NCBI RefSeq assembly: GCF_008831285.2
Contig: NC_045151.1
Coordinates: 4,709,544-4,773,543 of the forward strand
Source: Nymphaea colorata
Taxonomy: Eukaryota > Streptophyta > Magnoliopsida > Nymphaeales > Nymphaeaceae
Direction of reading: 5' to 3'
DNA length: 64,000 bases
Position 1 is the stretch's first letter; the number at the start of each line of letters is the position of its first letter. This document shows, piece by piece, positions 27,648-40,990 of this stretch. The notes under the pieces were generated by a model. It did not search any database. It saw only the letters and a program-made list of their open reading frames with translations, and was not told the origin of the DNA. Position numbers and translations under genes: made by a program.

Positions 27648-30029
27648 GGAAACCTCATTTTATCTAAATGAATGCTCCATTGAAGCCTAAATAAATCATG
27701 GATCATCATTTACAGAAGTCAGAATTCATTTAAAGTGGATTTCCTGGCTTAAAATTTCATCTACTACCACATTTTTTTTTCTTTTGGTATGATGGAATGG
27801 GACATACATAATACTGCATAAAACATCGCTTCTCAAAAACAGACAGCTCCATTGTGGTTCCGACTTATCCCTGTCATAATGCAAAGACAACACTAATGGT
27901 ATCTCCGTACATGCCAATTAGATAATATCTGCAATACATCATCTCGAAAGAGGGTTTACACAATAGTGAGATAACATATGTTTGATGCAACAATTCCCAC
28001 AAGCATGATTTCCAAAATTTAAGGGCATTAGTTATAGGATATTTAATTAAAAATAAATCTAATCTGAATGTGGATTCTCATTGCATATTTGTGTTGAATC
28101 AAATTTGAACGTGACTTGATGTCAACTCTTAAATGAGAAGTTGATTTGGTATCCTTATCCTATATTAATTTTTTTCATATCTGATTTTTTCAGAAGGTTC
28201 AATGGGATTATCCAATCCAAATGGGACATACATTGACATCTAATAGAGAATGGATCATAGAGATAGGATAAGAAAATGTCCATACACATCAACAAGCTTG
28301 AGCTATTTCAGTCTCATTTTAAATTCATTAATCCTTTTGAAATAAAACAAAAGTGCTACAATGGTTCCCATAAGCAATATGGCCTCACGTAAAACAGAGT
28401 TCTAGCGACCCATCACTCTTGTCCAACAGATAGTAAAATTTGAAACTGATAGCAGATCAATCTAGTGAAGTAGTTCATATCTCACGAGTTTGGAATTTGA
28501 TATCAAGTTTCATGATTGAATCTCAAACTCAGTACTGATCTGATTTTAGAAATACAGGATTACAAAAAGCACCTAAAAAATGGATTTAAGTAATTGAAAA
28601 TATGACGCACACGATATGTATTCAAGATATTCAATAGCTTCTTTCTTATATCAACTGAAATCCTAACTTCTCTTCGTGAAAAAGGAGCTTGGATGGAGCC
28701 ACGACACATTTAACTGAAGCATATATTGATTGCAGATCAGGAGTATGAGAACTAATTGATAGGCCGATTGGCCAATTAATTGATGATTCACAAGGCACGA
28801 CATAAGTATTTTTCGTCTTTGGCATAAAAATATAAATAATAATTACTCTAGCAGTTCACAAGATAATTTTTTTTCATGAAAATATAAATTATGGCTCATT
28901 CATCTTTTTGAAAATTTTATTTTATATGTAACATGTCCCTAAACATGTAAATGAAATTAATTAAATGTCTCATAATCAATGCATAATTATATGTATATAT
29001 ATGTATATATATATATATAGCATTCACAAATATTAATATTAAAAACTGAAATTTCCATTACTGTTATCAAATATGTTGTGACACAAACTTTTTTACAAGT
29101 GCCATAGCTTGCAAATTTGAATAATTTGCTGCACTAATGTTAGAACTATATCACCCATTATATAAATCTATGACATCTAGTTTAGCAATGTTGGATGTGA
29201 GGGGTCATTTAGTCAACTCTATTATCTCAATTAAAGCACAAGCATAAGTTAGGAAAACATAGATACAAATACATGAAGTTTGGAATGTACAATTGGTAGT
29301 GGTAAATGATAAATGGCATCCGATGTCAACAATAATATTGAAATCTAAAATTGCCGTTCTTGTCATGATAGACAAATCAAAAATGTTAACAACAATATTG
29401 AAACCTAGAATTGCCATTCTTGTTTTGAAACATCGAAACCTGAGTTTTTTTACTTATGCATATAGTGTTGCCTGAAACGTTATTTTCCAATGTCTTTCCT
29501 GCTTACATATATTTTTTCTATAAATTTGGTTGTTGAAGGACAAATGCAAGTATCTTACTGAGCTTCCTAGAGGTGATCTCAAGTTTTATTCTGTGGTTTG
29601 CAAAGGTATGGTAGCAGTAGCAAAGCCAAGGGAGCCGACAGGGGTCATAGAAAAAATCTATACGTAATTTCACTTACCATGAATAGAAGTTTTGAAAAGT
29701 TACATTTCAACCCTCGTCAAAATTTTAAAACTATGGTTTGTCCATTCTAATAAAAATTCCTAGCTCTGCCTCTGCTTGGTTAATGATGGTACTTATTGCG
29801 CTTGCTTTTTTAAAAAAATTCTGTGTTATATGATATAAGGTCCATGGCTTTCACTTGACATTTGTCACTCTTTGTGATTTTAATTACACAGTTTCCTGTT
29901 GTTATTATTTTTGTACCTTCACCTTCGAAGTTGATTTTGCTATTTTATTAGAACATCACATGCCATCACTGTAGTAATCCGTACCCTGAAACATATGGAC
30001 AAGTTACAGATAAAAGAAATTGGTGCAGC

Positions 30030-30545
30030 GGGTGCATGGCCTTTGTGCTTCACTTGGTTTAGACTTTAGGAAGACAGTTATTCAGGATTATCCAAGCCTC
30101 CATGAGACAGGTAGACACAATGTAAGAACGTTAGCAATAACATGCTGGTGGGTCTTTCTCAGTCCATTGAGATGCTGAAAATTGAAAAAAAAACGAGAAT
30201 TCAGAAGGTGTGTAGTTTAATTATATTCTACTGTCTGCATTTTTTTGTAAGCAAAAGTACTGATTGTGACTGAAAGACATTGTTTCGTCACTATCGGAAA
30301 ATGGAACAATCAGTACTTTTGCTTACAATTACAATGTAAGTATACATACCTTTTGAATTGCTGCTTCCTTCTCCATTTTCAGCTTCTCAATGGATTGACA
30401 AAGAGCCACCACTGTCTTATTGCCAATGTTCTTACATTGTGTGTAATTTGCCTGTCTCATGGAGTCTTGGGTGTAGCTGTTTAATTGACTTCCCGAAGTC
30501 CACATCAAGTGATGCACAAAGCCATGTTATACCTCATTTATTTTG
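30030..30545. repeat. MAP65-derived hairpin H4
   Basis: The left arm runs from GCATGGCCTTTGTGCTTCAC to about 30,265 and the right arm from about 30,305 to 30,545. The minus strand of the right arm is among the best preserved: NYTQCKNIGNKTVVALCQSI, then EKLKMEKEAAIQK, followed by a GTATGT-type junction. This is the MAP65 pattern 'KSISNETL..L....L..DK..RL.K' in one frame. Confidence 0.8.
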
Positions 30546-30613
30546 CATATGGCCTTATCATGTATGTCTCTCTCTTTACATTCTACTAAATCACCTTTTT
30601 GAGAAGAAAAAAC

Positions 30614-30731
<118 letters not shown>

Positions 30732-30971
30732 GCTAAAGATTGGAAGTTGTCATTGAATAACAATCGCAATTAATAGAATTGGCATTGATTTATGGTGTCT
30801 CTTTTGCCTTCCTCATTTTCCAGAAATATTCCTTATTCTACTATAAATTTGTGAGAGGTATGTAGTTTCTCCTGCTAACATAACAAGGATTTTCAGATCC
30901 AGCTTCCAAGTAGAAGATCTGGACCCAAGTTCTAGTGGAACCACTATGAGAAACCCATGCCCTATAAAAAA

Positions 30972-31170
30972 AGGTGGACTTAACGACGGCCTCAAAATGT
31001 CAGTAAAAGTCTTACTGATGTATGTAGAGGTCAACGATGAATAAAATGTTAGCAAAACTTTTACTAACATCTATAGAGGCCGTCAGTGAAGAAAATATTG
31101 GTATAAAATATCACCAACATTTTTTGGCACATATCGCTGTGCGCATTGGTGTAGGCATATTCAACGATGC
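30972..31170. mobile_element. Fragment resembling a CACTA/Mutator-type subterminal region
   Basis: Short motifs alternate in both orientations: CGACGGCCTC, GTAGAGGTCAACGATGAA, ATAGAGGCCGTCAGTGAAG, and 'ATGTCAGTAAAAGTCTTACTGA'-like inverted pieces. Several look like decayed ACCGACG/CGTCGGT units, as found at the subterminal ends of plant DNA transposons. No terminal repeats or transposase are visible. Confidence 0.4.
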
Positions 31171-31199
31171 ATGATTGATCCAACGTGAAGTTGGGTTGA

Positions 31200-32230
31200 G
31201 AGAAAAACAAGGAGAAAAATTTGATAGGCATTTTAATCATCTAATATTTGTTTATACCTTTTCTCGTTTATCTCTCAACCGTCCATTACGTTAGATGAGA
31301 CATCCTTCATGAATCAGCATTCACTCACTCATATATAAATATATATCTTATTCCCTTGAAAATAAAAGGACAAAGTGCTGAACAAATCTAAAAATGGAGT
31401 TTTATAGGAATGTAAATGTTGCATAAAAAATGGAGTGAAACGTTAATTCCCTGGATCATTATTGTGATTTATATCAGTTTGATTCAGTTGTGCCAAATTG
31501 ATGACCCACAACATATTTTTTTTATATTTTTACTTGAGTAATAAAAGCAAAAGGTTTAATTAGTGTGCATCGGAAACTTTTCACACACTGTATCATGTCC
31601 TATTAAGTACCATGGAAAATGGTGAACCCAACTATAGTAACCGAAATTGCTAGAATTAGTATGCAAATTCATGACTTAGTGTGTGCATTCGGTTGAGAAA
31701 GCACTACTACATGAAAAGAGTTGAACGTGACATTGAGAAAAAGGAATTCTTGGGCTTTGTAAAGTTAATGGACTGGGTTGAAGAGTGTGCTGCTACCTAC
31801 TGACAACAATGTAGTCCAGAACCGGGCTAGAGATGGGAGGAGTTGCTTATTGGCCTATTTACCTGGCAACATGGTTTCATGTCCCTCTTAATTTAGGGTA
31901 TAGTTTTTTTGGGGCTTATTTCGCAGTGGTTACAATAACACACTGTTTCATGTATCAGAATTAATAATTGGAGAAACTACTCGTGAAACATTATGTCATA
32001 GTACTATATGAATGTCCCGCTATTTTTAAGACAGATACGTGCATGTATTACTATTCTGATTTCCAAACAAGGCCTTAAGAAACATTGTGTCATCAAGATA
32101 TTTTTTAAGATATAATTTACAGTCTGTCACATAAGTATGATGCATACTTTTATTTACTTTAAAATTGTAGAACTGAGATCAATTCACCACTTATGTCTCA
32201 CCCAACAATTCAGTTCTAAGAAATAAAAAA
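31200..32230. other. Unassigned AT-rich DNA in U4
   Basis: No repeat in the window, coding domain or RNA gene is recognised between the CACTA-like fragment and the type B body. Confidence 0.4.
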
Positions 32231-34279
32231 TCACAACTGCTTTGTTTCTTGATGGGCCGACGCCTTAATGAGCATCAATGGGGTATTTTTGCATTGCAGA
32301 TGCTTGTTTATATATCTTGATGAACAGTCATCATTATGAGCATTGATGATGCACCATTTTGTGGTGTGCAATGCTGGAGTCTCCTCAATGACTAGGTGAT
32401 GGTTTTCTGGGTGAGCAGAAAGGCCCACTGCTTGACTAAAGACTGAAGCTTAAACTTAAGCCCTTGCCTTTTTAGGGTTTAAGGTCTTCTTAGGGTAAAA
32501 GGTCTGCTTGACATGCCATCCCACTGTACTTGTATATACTTGACCTCCTTTTTTGTAGTACAGAAAGTTGTTCAGAATGAAAACTAGCTGCTAACCAGTC
32601 GCTGTCTTGTTCATTGGGATAACGTCCCTTAGAACGGGTATGCAGATGGTTGCAGGTGGAGAGATTTTAAACACCATCGTTTGTGTTCAAATAGAAACAC
32701 ATATAGTGGTGCACTAGTCATTAAAATTTCAATAGTTTACGTGAATGATCAAGTATCTCTACTTAATTAGTCTGCATTTTCTCAAATTGTGATGATGAAT
32801 AAAAAGGTTAAAATATATGGTGATTTGTTATAGACGTGATTTGTTCAAAATGAAATTTGAAGGCACATAATTGGAATTCTCAACCTAGCTGGAAGTATAT
32901 ATTTGCTAAAATAAAATAAGATGAAATATATGGTGAAGATCATCAGGATAAAGGATCATACCCATTATTCCTATCTAGTCATTGCTGGGTACACAGCTTC
33001 CCTGGATATAGCAAAGTTGTTTTTTCTCATTTTTTTTAGTTGTTTCAATAATGAAAATGGTTTTGTAATCGGGCAGATTGGATTTGGATTGGTGTACTAT
33101 GTAGAGTGCTCAAGACCCAAGGCATGTCACACCATATTATTGGGCCCTGTAAAGAAAATTTTCCGTATATTTTCTCTCTTTGTCATTGGGTATTCAGCAA
33201 CATGAACATTAAGAGGAGTTCTATGAATATATATCAAAATTAGGATAGGTTCATGAAGCATTACATTTTAGTGTTTCAACAGTATGCCATAATCTTTAAA
33301 ATAGATTTATGAAATACTAAATTAGTGTTAACGTTACCAAACAACCCTTTATGGGATTCTTTTTACTCTAACTTTATCATTGCTATTAGTTTTTAAAGTA
33401 GAATTGAATTAAGGGATTTTTGGTCTTTTCAAACATGCAAACATTTTTTTCTGTTACATTCAATCTATCTTGCTTAAAAATTGGTTTTTGACTGATGTAT
33501 AGCATGATCGGTGGGGAGTCAAGGTCGCATCAAGGTCAATGTATGACTGAAAAATATGGACACACATATGACAAGTGAACTTGGTAGACTTTTTTTTTCT
33601 TGTAGGTTTAGAATAAGTTCATGATGTCTCCAGAAAGGGTGTGTTTGAATGGCTATCCTAGGGTGATATCATGGGAAATGTGTGGTCATCAAATGTGGGC
33701 GTCTTTAAAAACACATAAATCCTCAAAATACTTGTTTCGAGAGCATTGCATATGATACTTAATTGGATATTCTTTGTTTTCTTTCTCTTTTTTTAGAACA
33801 GCTTAATAAGATCTCTGAATTATATCGAATATGTTGACATCCATATAAAAGATAGACCATGGACAAAGGTTATGAAAATTACCCAACCATATAAAAAATT
33901 TTGAGCTTATTTTGAGTTCTTTAGTCCTCCTTATGCTTCCTGTTTTAATAGAAATCCTAATTTCTCTTGCTAAAACAAGCTTGGATGAAGCCATGATACA
34001 TGTAACCAAAGTACATATTGATTGAGCATGAGTACTTTGAGAAGTGATTTATTGTCCGATTGATCGATTTAGTTTGTACTTCACAAGGTTTGACATATTT
34101 TTTTTTCTTCGATCTAAAAACAAATTATATATCATTCTAGTATTTCACATGGTATGGCATATTTTTTTCGTAAAAATATAAATGATACACCGTCCACCTC
34201 TTTGAAAAATTTATTTTATAAGTAACACCTTGTTAACCATGTAATGCAATTAATTAAAATGTTAGACAATCAATGCACG

Positions 34280-34326
<47 letters not shown>

Positions 34327-34941
34327 AATTTCAAAATATTCTACATATTGGTTTCATTTCTTAAAATTTTCAGGGCTGTAAAAAAATAAAAGCTTCGAAG
34401 GTACTAAACGGGCTTAGAGTCTTTGATCTGATTAAAAATATGAGTGTTTTATCTAGCCAAATTAATTTTATAACAATATACGGTTAATGCATATACAAGT
34501 ATGTTATAAGAGTTATTTTTCTAATGAACAAGAAGAACTTTTGTTAGAACTGTATAAATTTATTTTGAAGAATTCTTTAAGCCCGTGCAGCCTGTCAACT
34601 GTGAAAATTTTTTTAGTGACTTAAACGTTTGACACGAAACTAGATTACCCTACAACTTTTTAGCGGCAACCATTTGTTTTGCAGCTGTTGATTTGCCTCA
34701 AGATTTTGTCGCTAGTGTCATTGGTCAAATTGCACAATGGCGATGGTTCTTTCATTGTAGATCATTTTTAAATTTTTTGTTCAAAGGATAAAGAATAATG
34801 ATTTTGAGAAGTTTCTATCAATTACATAATTCTCATAATTAATTCATTAGCAGAAAAATCTACTTAAATGTCATTTAGCGAATCTCATTTTTTCTCTCTA
34901 TGTGTTTGTGTATATTCATGTATATGTATGTGTGTGTGTGT

Positions 34942-34942
34942 G

Positions 34943-35033
<91 letters not shown>

Positions 35034-35035
35034 AC
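34942..35035. repeat. (TC)n(TA)n(GA)n near-palindrome
   Basis: GTATCTCTC... (TC tract to 34,975), then about 35 bp of TA, then GA (35,011-35,032) closing with GATAC. The flanks GTATC/GATAC also pair, so the whole ~94 bp can fold on itself, although the TC arm is a few units longer than the GA arm. Confidence 0.95.
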
Positions 35036-35411
35036 ATTGTAGGTATGAGACCCATAAACTATAATTTTAGCCACTGACTTTTCCAATATTCATATATACA
35101 CACACACATTTAATAATCTAGCATAAATGTCTAACTTTTTCTCCCAATTTTTTTCAACTATTTATATTGGAAAAATTATGTGTGTGTGTGTATATATATA
35201 TGTATATATAGATATATATTTTTACCCAATGATTTTTCGAAGATGGACAACTGAGAACAATTCAAGAAGAGTATTTTAATAATCTAGCATAAGGAGTAAC
35301 TTTTTCAATCAATTTTTTTCAACCATTTATATTGGAAAAACCAGTGGTCAAAATGATTTTTTATAGAGTTTGCTCCTAAGGGTTTAGTAACTACCAATTT
35401 CTCTCTCACAC

Positions 35412-35445
<34 letters not shown>

Positions 35446-36051
35446 ATTCAATGCCAAAAATACTTATATTAAAATCTATCATTTCTATTACTGTTATCAA
35501 ATACATTGTGACATAATTTGAATAATTCGCTGCACTAGTACTAGAACTATACCGCCGTTGTATAAGTTTATGACATCTTAGTTTTTAGACAATGTAGGAT
35601 GTGAGAAGTCCTTTTGCCAACTCTAATCTCTCAAATAAAACACAAGCATAAATTAGCAAAATTTAGATACAAATACTTGAAGTTTGGAATGCACAATTAG
35701 TAGTGGTAAATGACAAGTGGGCTCCAGTGTCAACAATAATATTGAAACCTAAAATGGTCATTCTTGTCATATATATAACAAAAATGTTAACAAAAATATT
35801 GGAGCCTGAAATGGCCATTCATGTTTTTGATGCATTAGAACCTGAGTTTTTTGACTTAAGCATGTAATGTTGCATGAAATGTTATTTTTCAATATCTTAC
35901 TGCTCACGTATATTTTTTCTATAAATTTGATTGTTGAAGGACAAATCCAAGTATCATTCTGAGCTTCATAAGAGTGATTTCAAGTTTTAAGCATTTGATA
36001 CTAATGTCACTATGTTGTATATCCTTCTATGAGATTGTCTTCATAAAGTTC

Positions 36052-36645
36052 TTGAATATGTGAATGAGGCAAGTGGCCTTTGTTCTTCACTTTATTTAGA
36101 CTTCATGAAGACAGTTAGTCAGGATTACCCAAGCTTCCATGAGACAGATAGACACGATGTAAGAACATTAGCAATAACATGCTAACAGGTCTTTTTCAGT
36201 CCACTGAGAAGCTGAAAATGGAAAAGAAAGCAAGATTTCAAAAGACATGTAGATTAATTCTATTGTACTGTCAGGATTGCGACTTGGGATCACATAACTG
36301 AATGACATTTTTTCATTGCCATTGGGACCATGGAACTTGTTGGACTCACACAATTGAGGAAATGAAGCTACTGGTTTTGAAGTTACATAGCTCATGTAGT
36401 AGTGATGAAACATTCAGACTTTTGCTTGCAAGTACAATAGACTTATACATACCTTGTTAATTGTTGCTTCCTTTGCCATCTTCAGCTTCTCAATGGATTG
36501 ACAAAGACCCACTTATTGCTTTATGTTCTTATATTATGTATAATTGCCTGTTTCATGGAGTCTTAGGTGCAGCTAACTAACTGTCTTCCCAAAATTCAAA
36601 TGAAGTGAAGCACAAAAACAATGTTATACTTCACTTATTTTGCAT
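36052..36645. repeat. MAP65-derived hairpin H5
   Basis: The left arm starts LEYVNE (GAATATGTGAATGAGG) and continues LDFMKTVSQDYPSFHET. The right arm runs from about 36,415 to 36,645 and ends 'GTTATACTTCACTTATTTTG'. The loop has diverged from the other copies. Confidence 0.7.
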
Positions 36646-36949
36646 GTAAAATAACCTTATCATATATGTCTCTTTCTTTACATTCTAATAAATCACCTTA
36701 ATACAATATATATGGCATTGGTGATGATTTGAGGTGTCCTTTTTGGCTTCTTCATTTCTCCACATACAAGATTGAATAAATTAAAGTGACCCCCACACGA
36801 GCAGACATACAAAAATTGAGGAGAAAAATGGAGGCTTATTTGTAGGAATGTATCTAAAGTAGGAGTCTCAAATGAAAATTCTAAAAACTAAAGAGGATAA
36901 ATGGTATATGTCAAAATGGGATGATGCATCATGCCCTCTTGTTGGATTG

Positions 36950-37500
36950 TCTAAAGTAAATCTCTGACTTATTGTTACACTTGTTAGATTTCTCGAAAGT
37001 GAGAAGGATGGTTGTAGCTGCTAACACGTAAGTATTTCTTCTGAGATGCTTCCAATTATCTCAAACTTTAAAAGATTCGAATCCTTGTTTACCTTATACC
37101 TCAAATTTAAAGATGTCAAGCTGGAGGGGAGGGAGGTTGACTTGAGATCTATGTATTTGAAGATGTAAAGTTTACAAAACAGTATTGTTATTGTATCTTT
37201 TACACATAAGAATTGAGTTGCCTCAAAAGGCACAGCAAAACTGGTCGTGTTTGGAACCTGTGAAAATGCAGGTCTTTAGTTTGATTTACATGGGTATTAT
37301 CCTTATGCGTCTTAAGTGGTGCAACATGGTAGCTAAGTTCAAGGGTGCAGTTCTACCATAGTTGAAGCTGATGTAGTTCATGACCCCTAAGGCAGGGGGC
37401 ATGGAGAGGGTTTTGGGCCTCTTTTCAGGATGATAAGTTGCTAATTACCTCTCACTCACTCAAAAGAAAAAAAACATAAGAATTTCATTTAAAAAAAAAA
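36950..37500. other. Unassigned insertion in U5
   Basis: No match to other parts of the window and no coding domain recognised. Both edges fall where other type B units run on without interruption, so this may be an insertion. Confidence 0.35.
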
Positions 37501-38739
37501 TCAATCATTCAAGCACACCCCTCATTATGTGTAGGTAGACAGTTGTAAGTGCAGATTATGAATGCCAACATTTGTGCTCAAATGGAAACGGGCAAATCAA
37601 AAGGTTATCAAGCTTGGCCTTTGAGCGGGCCATTAAAGATTCGGTGAGTTAAGTGCACCGGTTTGTGCATGTAACACATATACGGCAAAAAGAAAACATG
37701 GTAGGGGTTGCAATGTTGTGGAAATTATCTAAAAAAATATATTTTTTAGTCTTTTAATTTCTTTCAGTTTTTGTATCTCTATTCTTTTTATTAAGCAGAA
37801 GCATTTTTGTAATGATCCATATTAGCGCACAAAAATTTCATGCACTGTGTGGTGTACATAACCTGCTTTGGTCGAAGACAATTTTTTTTAAAGGAAATGT
37901 GGAGGCACATATTTAGATTTTGTAATCAGTAATTCAAAACAAAAGTTGATATTTGCTAAAACAAAATAAAATGAAAGCATACATGCCTTCACTGGATATA
38001 GCAATGCTGTTTTTTTGTAAGTAATAAAAACGTGGTGAAGGTTTGGAACCAAGGATGCATAATTGGGTTCTTTCAATATTGACAAATGGTTTGTTAATCA
38101 GACAGAATGGATGCGGGTTAGTGTGCCTTGCAGTGTGCATGGGAACAAATACAATATTGTAACATGTAACGTGAGTTTGATGGGCCCTTACAAGAAAATT
38201 GCCCCTCCATTTTTCCTTTTTTATTTTTTTAGAGGTGTTTCGCAACATGAGTTTGATGAATTTGCATTAAAAATTAGAATAGATTTCATGAAACATTATT
38301 TTTTATGTTTCATCAAACTATCACAATCTTTGCATTAGATTTATGAAATACTAAACTAGTATTTATGATGCCAAACATGTCATATGGGGCTTTCCTTTTT
38401 CTCTAATTTTATCATTAAAAGTAAATATGCGTCAAGGAGCTGTTTGGTTGTTTCGGACATCCAAACATTTTCTCTGTTATGTTCAATCTACATTGCTTAA
38501 AATTTGCTTTGTGAATGAGGTGTAGTGTGTTCGGTGGTGATTCAAGGTCCCATATGGCTGACCTTGATAGATTTTTTGTTTGCTAGGAAGCCAAATCAGC
38601 ATTTGGTAAGACGAACATTGGGTTCTCTTTGGTCATGTCTTCCATCAACGAATCAAGGATTTCTTGTAGGAAGACGACCTCCGCATGCTTTTGAGGAAAT
38701 TTTATGCCAAACAAAATGTTTATAGAGGAATTAGAGGAA

Positions 38740-39246
38740 ACAAGGAGGCAGGGGAAGGGGTGGAGCCATTAACTCCTTCACCATCTTCACCAAGAGTGGT
38801 GGATCCAAGTTTAAAGTGTTTCTCAGCTTCAGGGGCGAAGACACCATACAGTGTTTCATTGGACATCTTTATGAGGGCCTCGAGGAGCGTGGTATTTCCA
38901 CCTTCATAGACAGCGGAAAGTTGGAAAAGGGGGAGGATATCAAGAAACTATTTGAATACATAGAGAGGTCCAAGATCTTTGTCCTCATCTTATCCAAACT
39001 CGTTGCAGAATCGAAATGGTGCTTGAAAGAGGTGACCAAAAGTGTGGGTGCAGGAAGGAGATAATGCCAGCCTTGGCGTGGAAACATCTGGCGTCCGCAA
39101 CCAGAACTGGCCCTTCAAATCTGCATTTAAGAATCTTCAATCCAACAAGAAGCAAGACCAAGCGGAGGTGAGGAAATGGAGGAAAGCATTGAAGAAAGTT
39201 GGAAATCTCTCTGGCTTCAATCTGATCAAGGACATGAATGGGTATT
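38740..39246 (+). pseudogene. TIR domain of a TIR-NLR resistance gene, broken
   Basis: From 38,816 the frame reads VFLSFRGEDT, then GHLYEGLEERGISTFID, KLEKGEDI, and IERSKIFVLILSK ending SKWCLKE. These are the beta-A strand, BB loop and alpha-C region of a plant TIR domain. The Glu of WCLKE, the usual NADase catalytic position, is kept. The upstream leader (TPSPSSPRVVDPSLK) is in another frame, with the usual 'YD' before VFLSF missing. The C-terminal TIR part (QAEVRKWRKALKKVGNLSGF) is in a third frame from about 39,060, and the strand before it is deleted. AATG|GTATTT near 39,241 resembles the exon-1 donor of TNL genes. No NB-ARC or LRR follows. In intact genes the TIR domain signals cell death after pathogen recognition. 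Confidence 0.85.
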
Positions 39247-39639
39247 TCTCTCTCTCTCTCGCTCTTTCTCCAGAATAATTAAAATTTAACCAGATCTCTC
39301 TTTCTTTTCCTCTCTCTGTAAATTTATAGTCTAACTAGAAGGATGCTTTGTCGTCTATAGCTTTTCAGCTGCTTCCATTCATGTCTTATTCATATGCTTA
39401 TTTTCTGCTTGTGTTGTCCCAACATCATGTTCGGCTAGTATTTAGATATTTTTCTTTTAAAATCATTATCTTATCCGCTATATTAATTTAACACATCCTT
39501 CACTATTGGAGTTTCTCAAATTTATCTTCACCAGTTACTTACTTTTCTTAATTAATCAGGACATATCCTTAAAGCTACTAATAGCTAAAAGTGAGAAAAT
39601 TTAAGACGTGATTTTGTGTTGAGACTACTATATAGATAT

Positions 39640-39902
39640 ACATATATATTGGCTGATTGGTCAATTAGTTGGTGGGACACAAGGTTCAACATTCTTTTTT
39701 TCCATTTTGGCATAAAAATATATAATATATCATTCTATACTACATAGTTTCCTTGAAATATAAATTATAAATTGTTCACCTTTTTGAAAAATTTATTTTA
39801 TAAGTAACAGCTCGTTAACCATGTAATGAAGTTAACAAATGTTTCATAATCAATGCATGTAACACACACACACATACACATACATATCTAAAATATTTTG
39901 GA

Positions 39903-39941
<39 letters not shown>

Positions 39942-40189
39942 CTAGAATATTTTAGATATTGGTTTCATTTATTTAATTTTTTAGGGTAGTAAAAAACATA
40001 AAAGCTTTAAAGCTACTAAACCAGCTTAGAGTCTTTTATTGATGATTCTAGTACTTCACAAGGTATGACATTATTTTTCCTTGAAAATGTAAATTATAAA
40101 TTGTTCACCTTTTTGAAAAATTTATTTATAAGTAACAGCTTGTCAACCATGTAATGAAATTAATAAATGTTTCATGATCAATGCACACT

Positions 40190-40223
<34 letters not shown>

Positions 40224-40428
40224 CATATATATATATCAAAATTATTATAGATATTTGCTTCATTTCTTTGATTTTTCATGGCGAAAAATTGTAAATTATA
40301 TATCATTCAAGTACTTCACAAGGGATGGCATAATTTTTTCGTAAAAGTATTTTGAAAATTTTATTTTATAAGTAACACCTTGTTAACCATGTAACACAAT
40401 TAATTAAATGTCTCATGATCAATGCACG

Positions 40429-40478
<50 letters not shown>

Positions 40479-40480
40479 CC
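39640..40480. repeat. Three degenerate tandem copies of a microsatellite-bearing segment
   Basis: The segment 'TTGTTCACCTTTTTGAAAAA ... GTAACAGCT ... CATGTAATGAA' occurs at about 39,773 and 40,098, and in decayed form near 40,347. Each copy ends in a different simple repeat: CA/TA, (CA)n, or (TA)n at 40,431-40,478. Other units have one copy. Confidence 0.7.
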
Positions 40481-40646
40481 TTTTCTGCCTCTGAAAAATG
40501 GCTCTGCATGAGTTAGAGAAAGTTTGGAAAGTACACGATGGTGATCCACTCAGTAAAGCAGACTAACTGACCAATGATACGTATATGATACTAGTGAAAA
40601 TCCATTGTCCATCCTTCTCAGTCAGATTGAACCTCATTATAAAGTT

Positions 40647-40990
40647 CTTGAATATGTGAATGAGGTACAAGAAGACAGTTAGTCAAGACTACCCAAGCCT
40701 CCATGAGACAGGTAGACACAATGTAAGAACATTAGCAACCTCAGTCAATTGACAAGCTGAAAATGGAACAGAAAGCAATAATTCAGAAGGCATGTAGATT
40801 ATTCTACCATCTGCATTTTTTTGTAAGAAAAAGTACTGAATGTGACTGAAAGACTGTTTCGTCACTATTCGAAACATGGAACAATCAGTACTTTTGCTTA
40901 CAATTACAAAAGAATTATACATACCATGTGAATTCTTGCTTCCTTTTCATTTTCAGCTTTCCAATGGATTGAGAAGATCCACCACTGTCT
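40647..40990. repeat. MAP65-derived hairpin H6, left part
   Basis: The left arm starts 'TTCTTGAATATGTGAATGAG' but lacks the LCASLGLDF part. It keeps PSLHETGRHNVRTLA. The right arm starts near 40,880 and stops after CCACCACTGTCTT, where the copia-derived sequence begins. Confidence 0.7.

Larger units (their letters stand above)
35510..40489. repeat. Array unit U5 (type B, heavily interrupted)
   Basis: The opening motif lies at about 35,515, followed by hairpin H5 and spacer. DNA at 36,950-37,500 is not seen elsewhere. The type B body (37,520-38,560) includes 'GGCCTTTGAGCGGGCC'-like and 'GTTTGGTTGTTTCGGACATC' pieces. It is interrupted by the TIR pseudogene block (38,570-39,640) and ends with three copies of a microsatellite-bearing segment (39,640-40,480). 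Confidence 0.6.
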
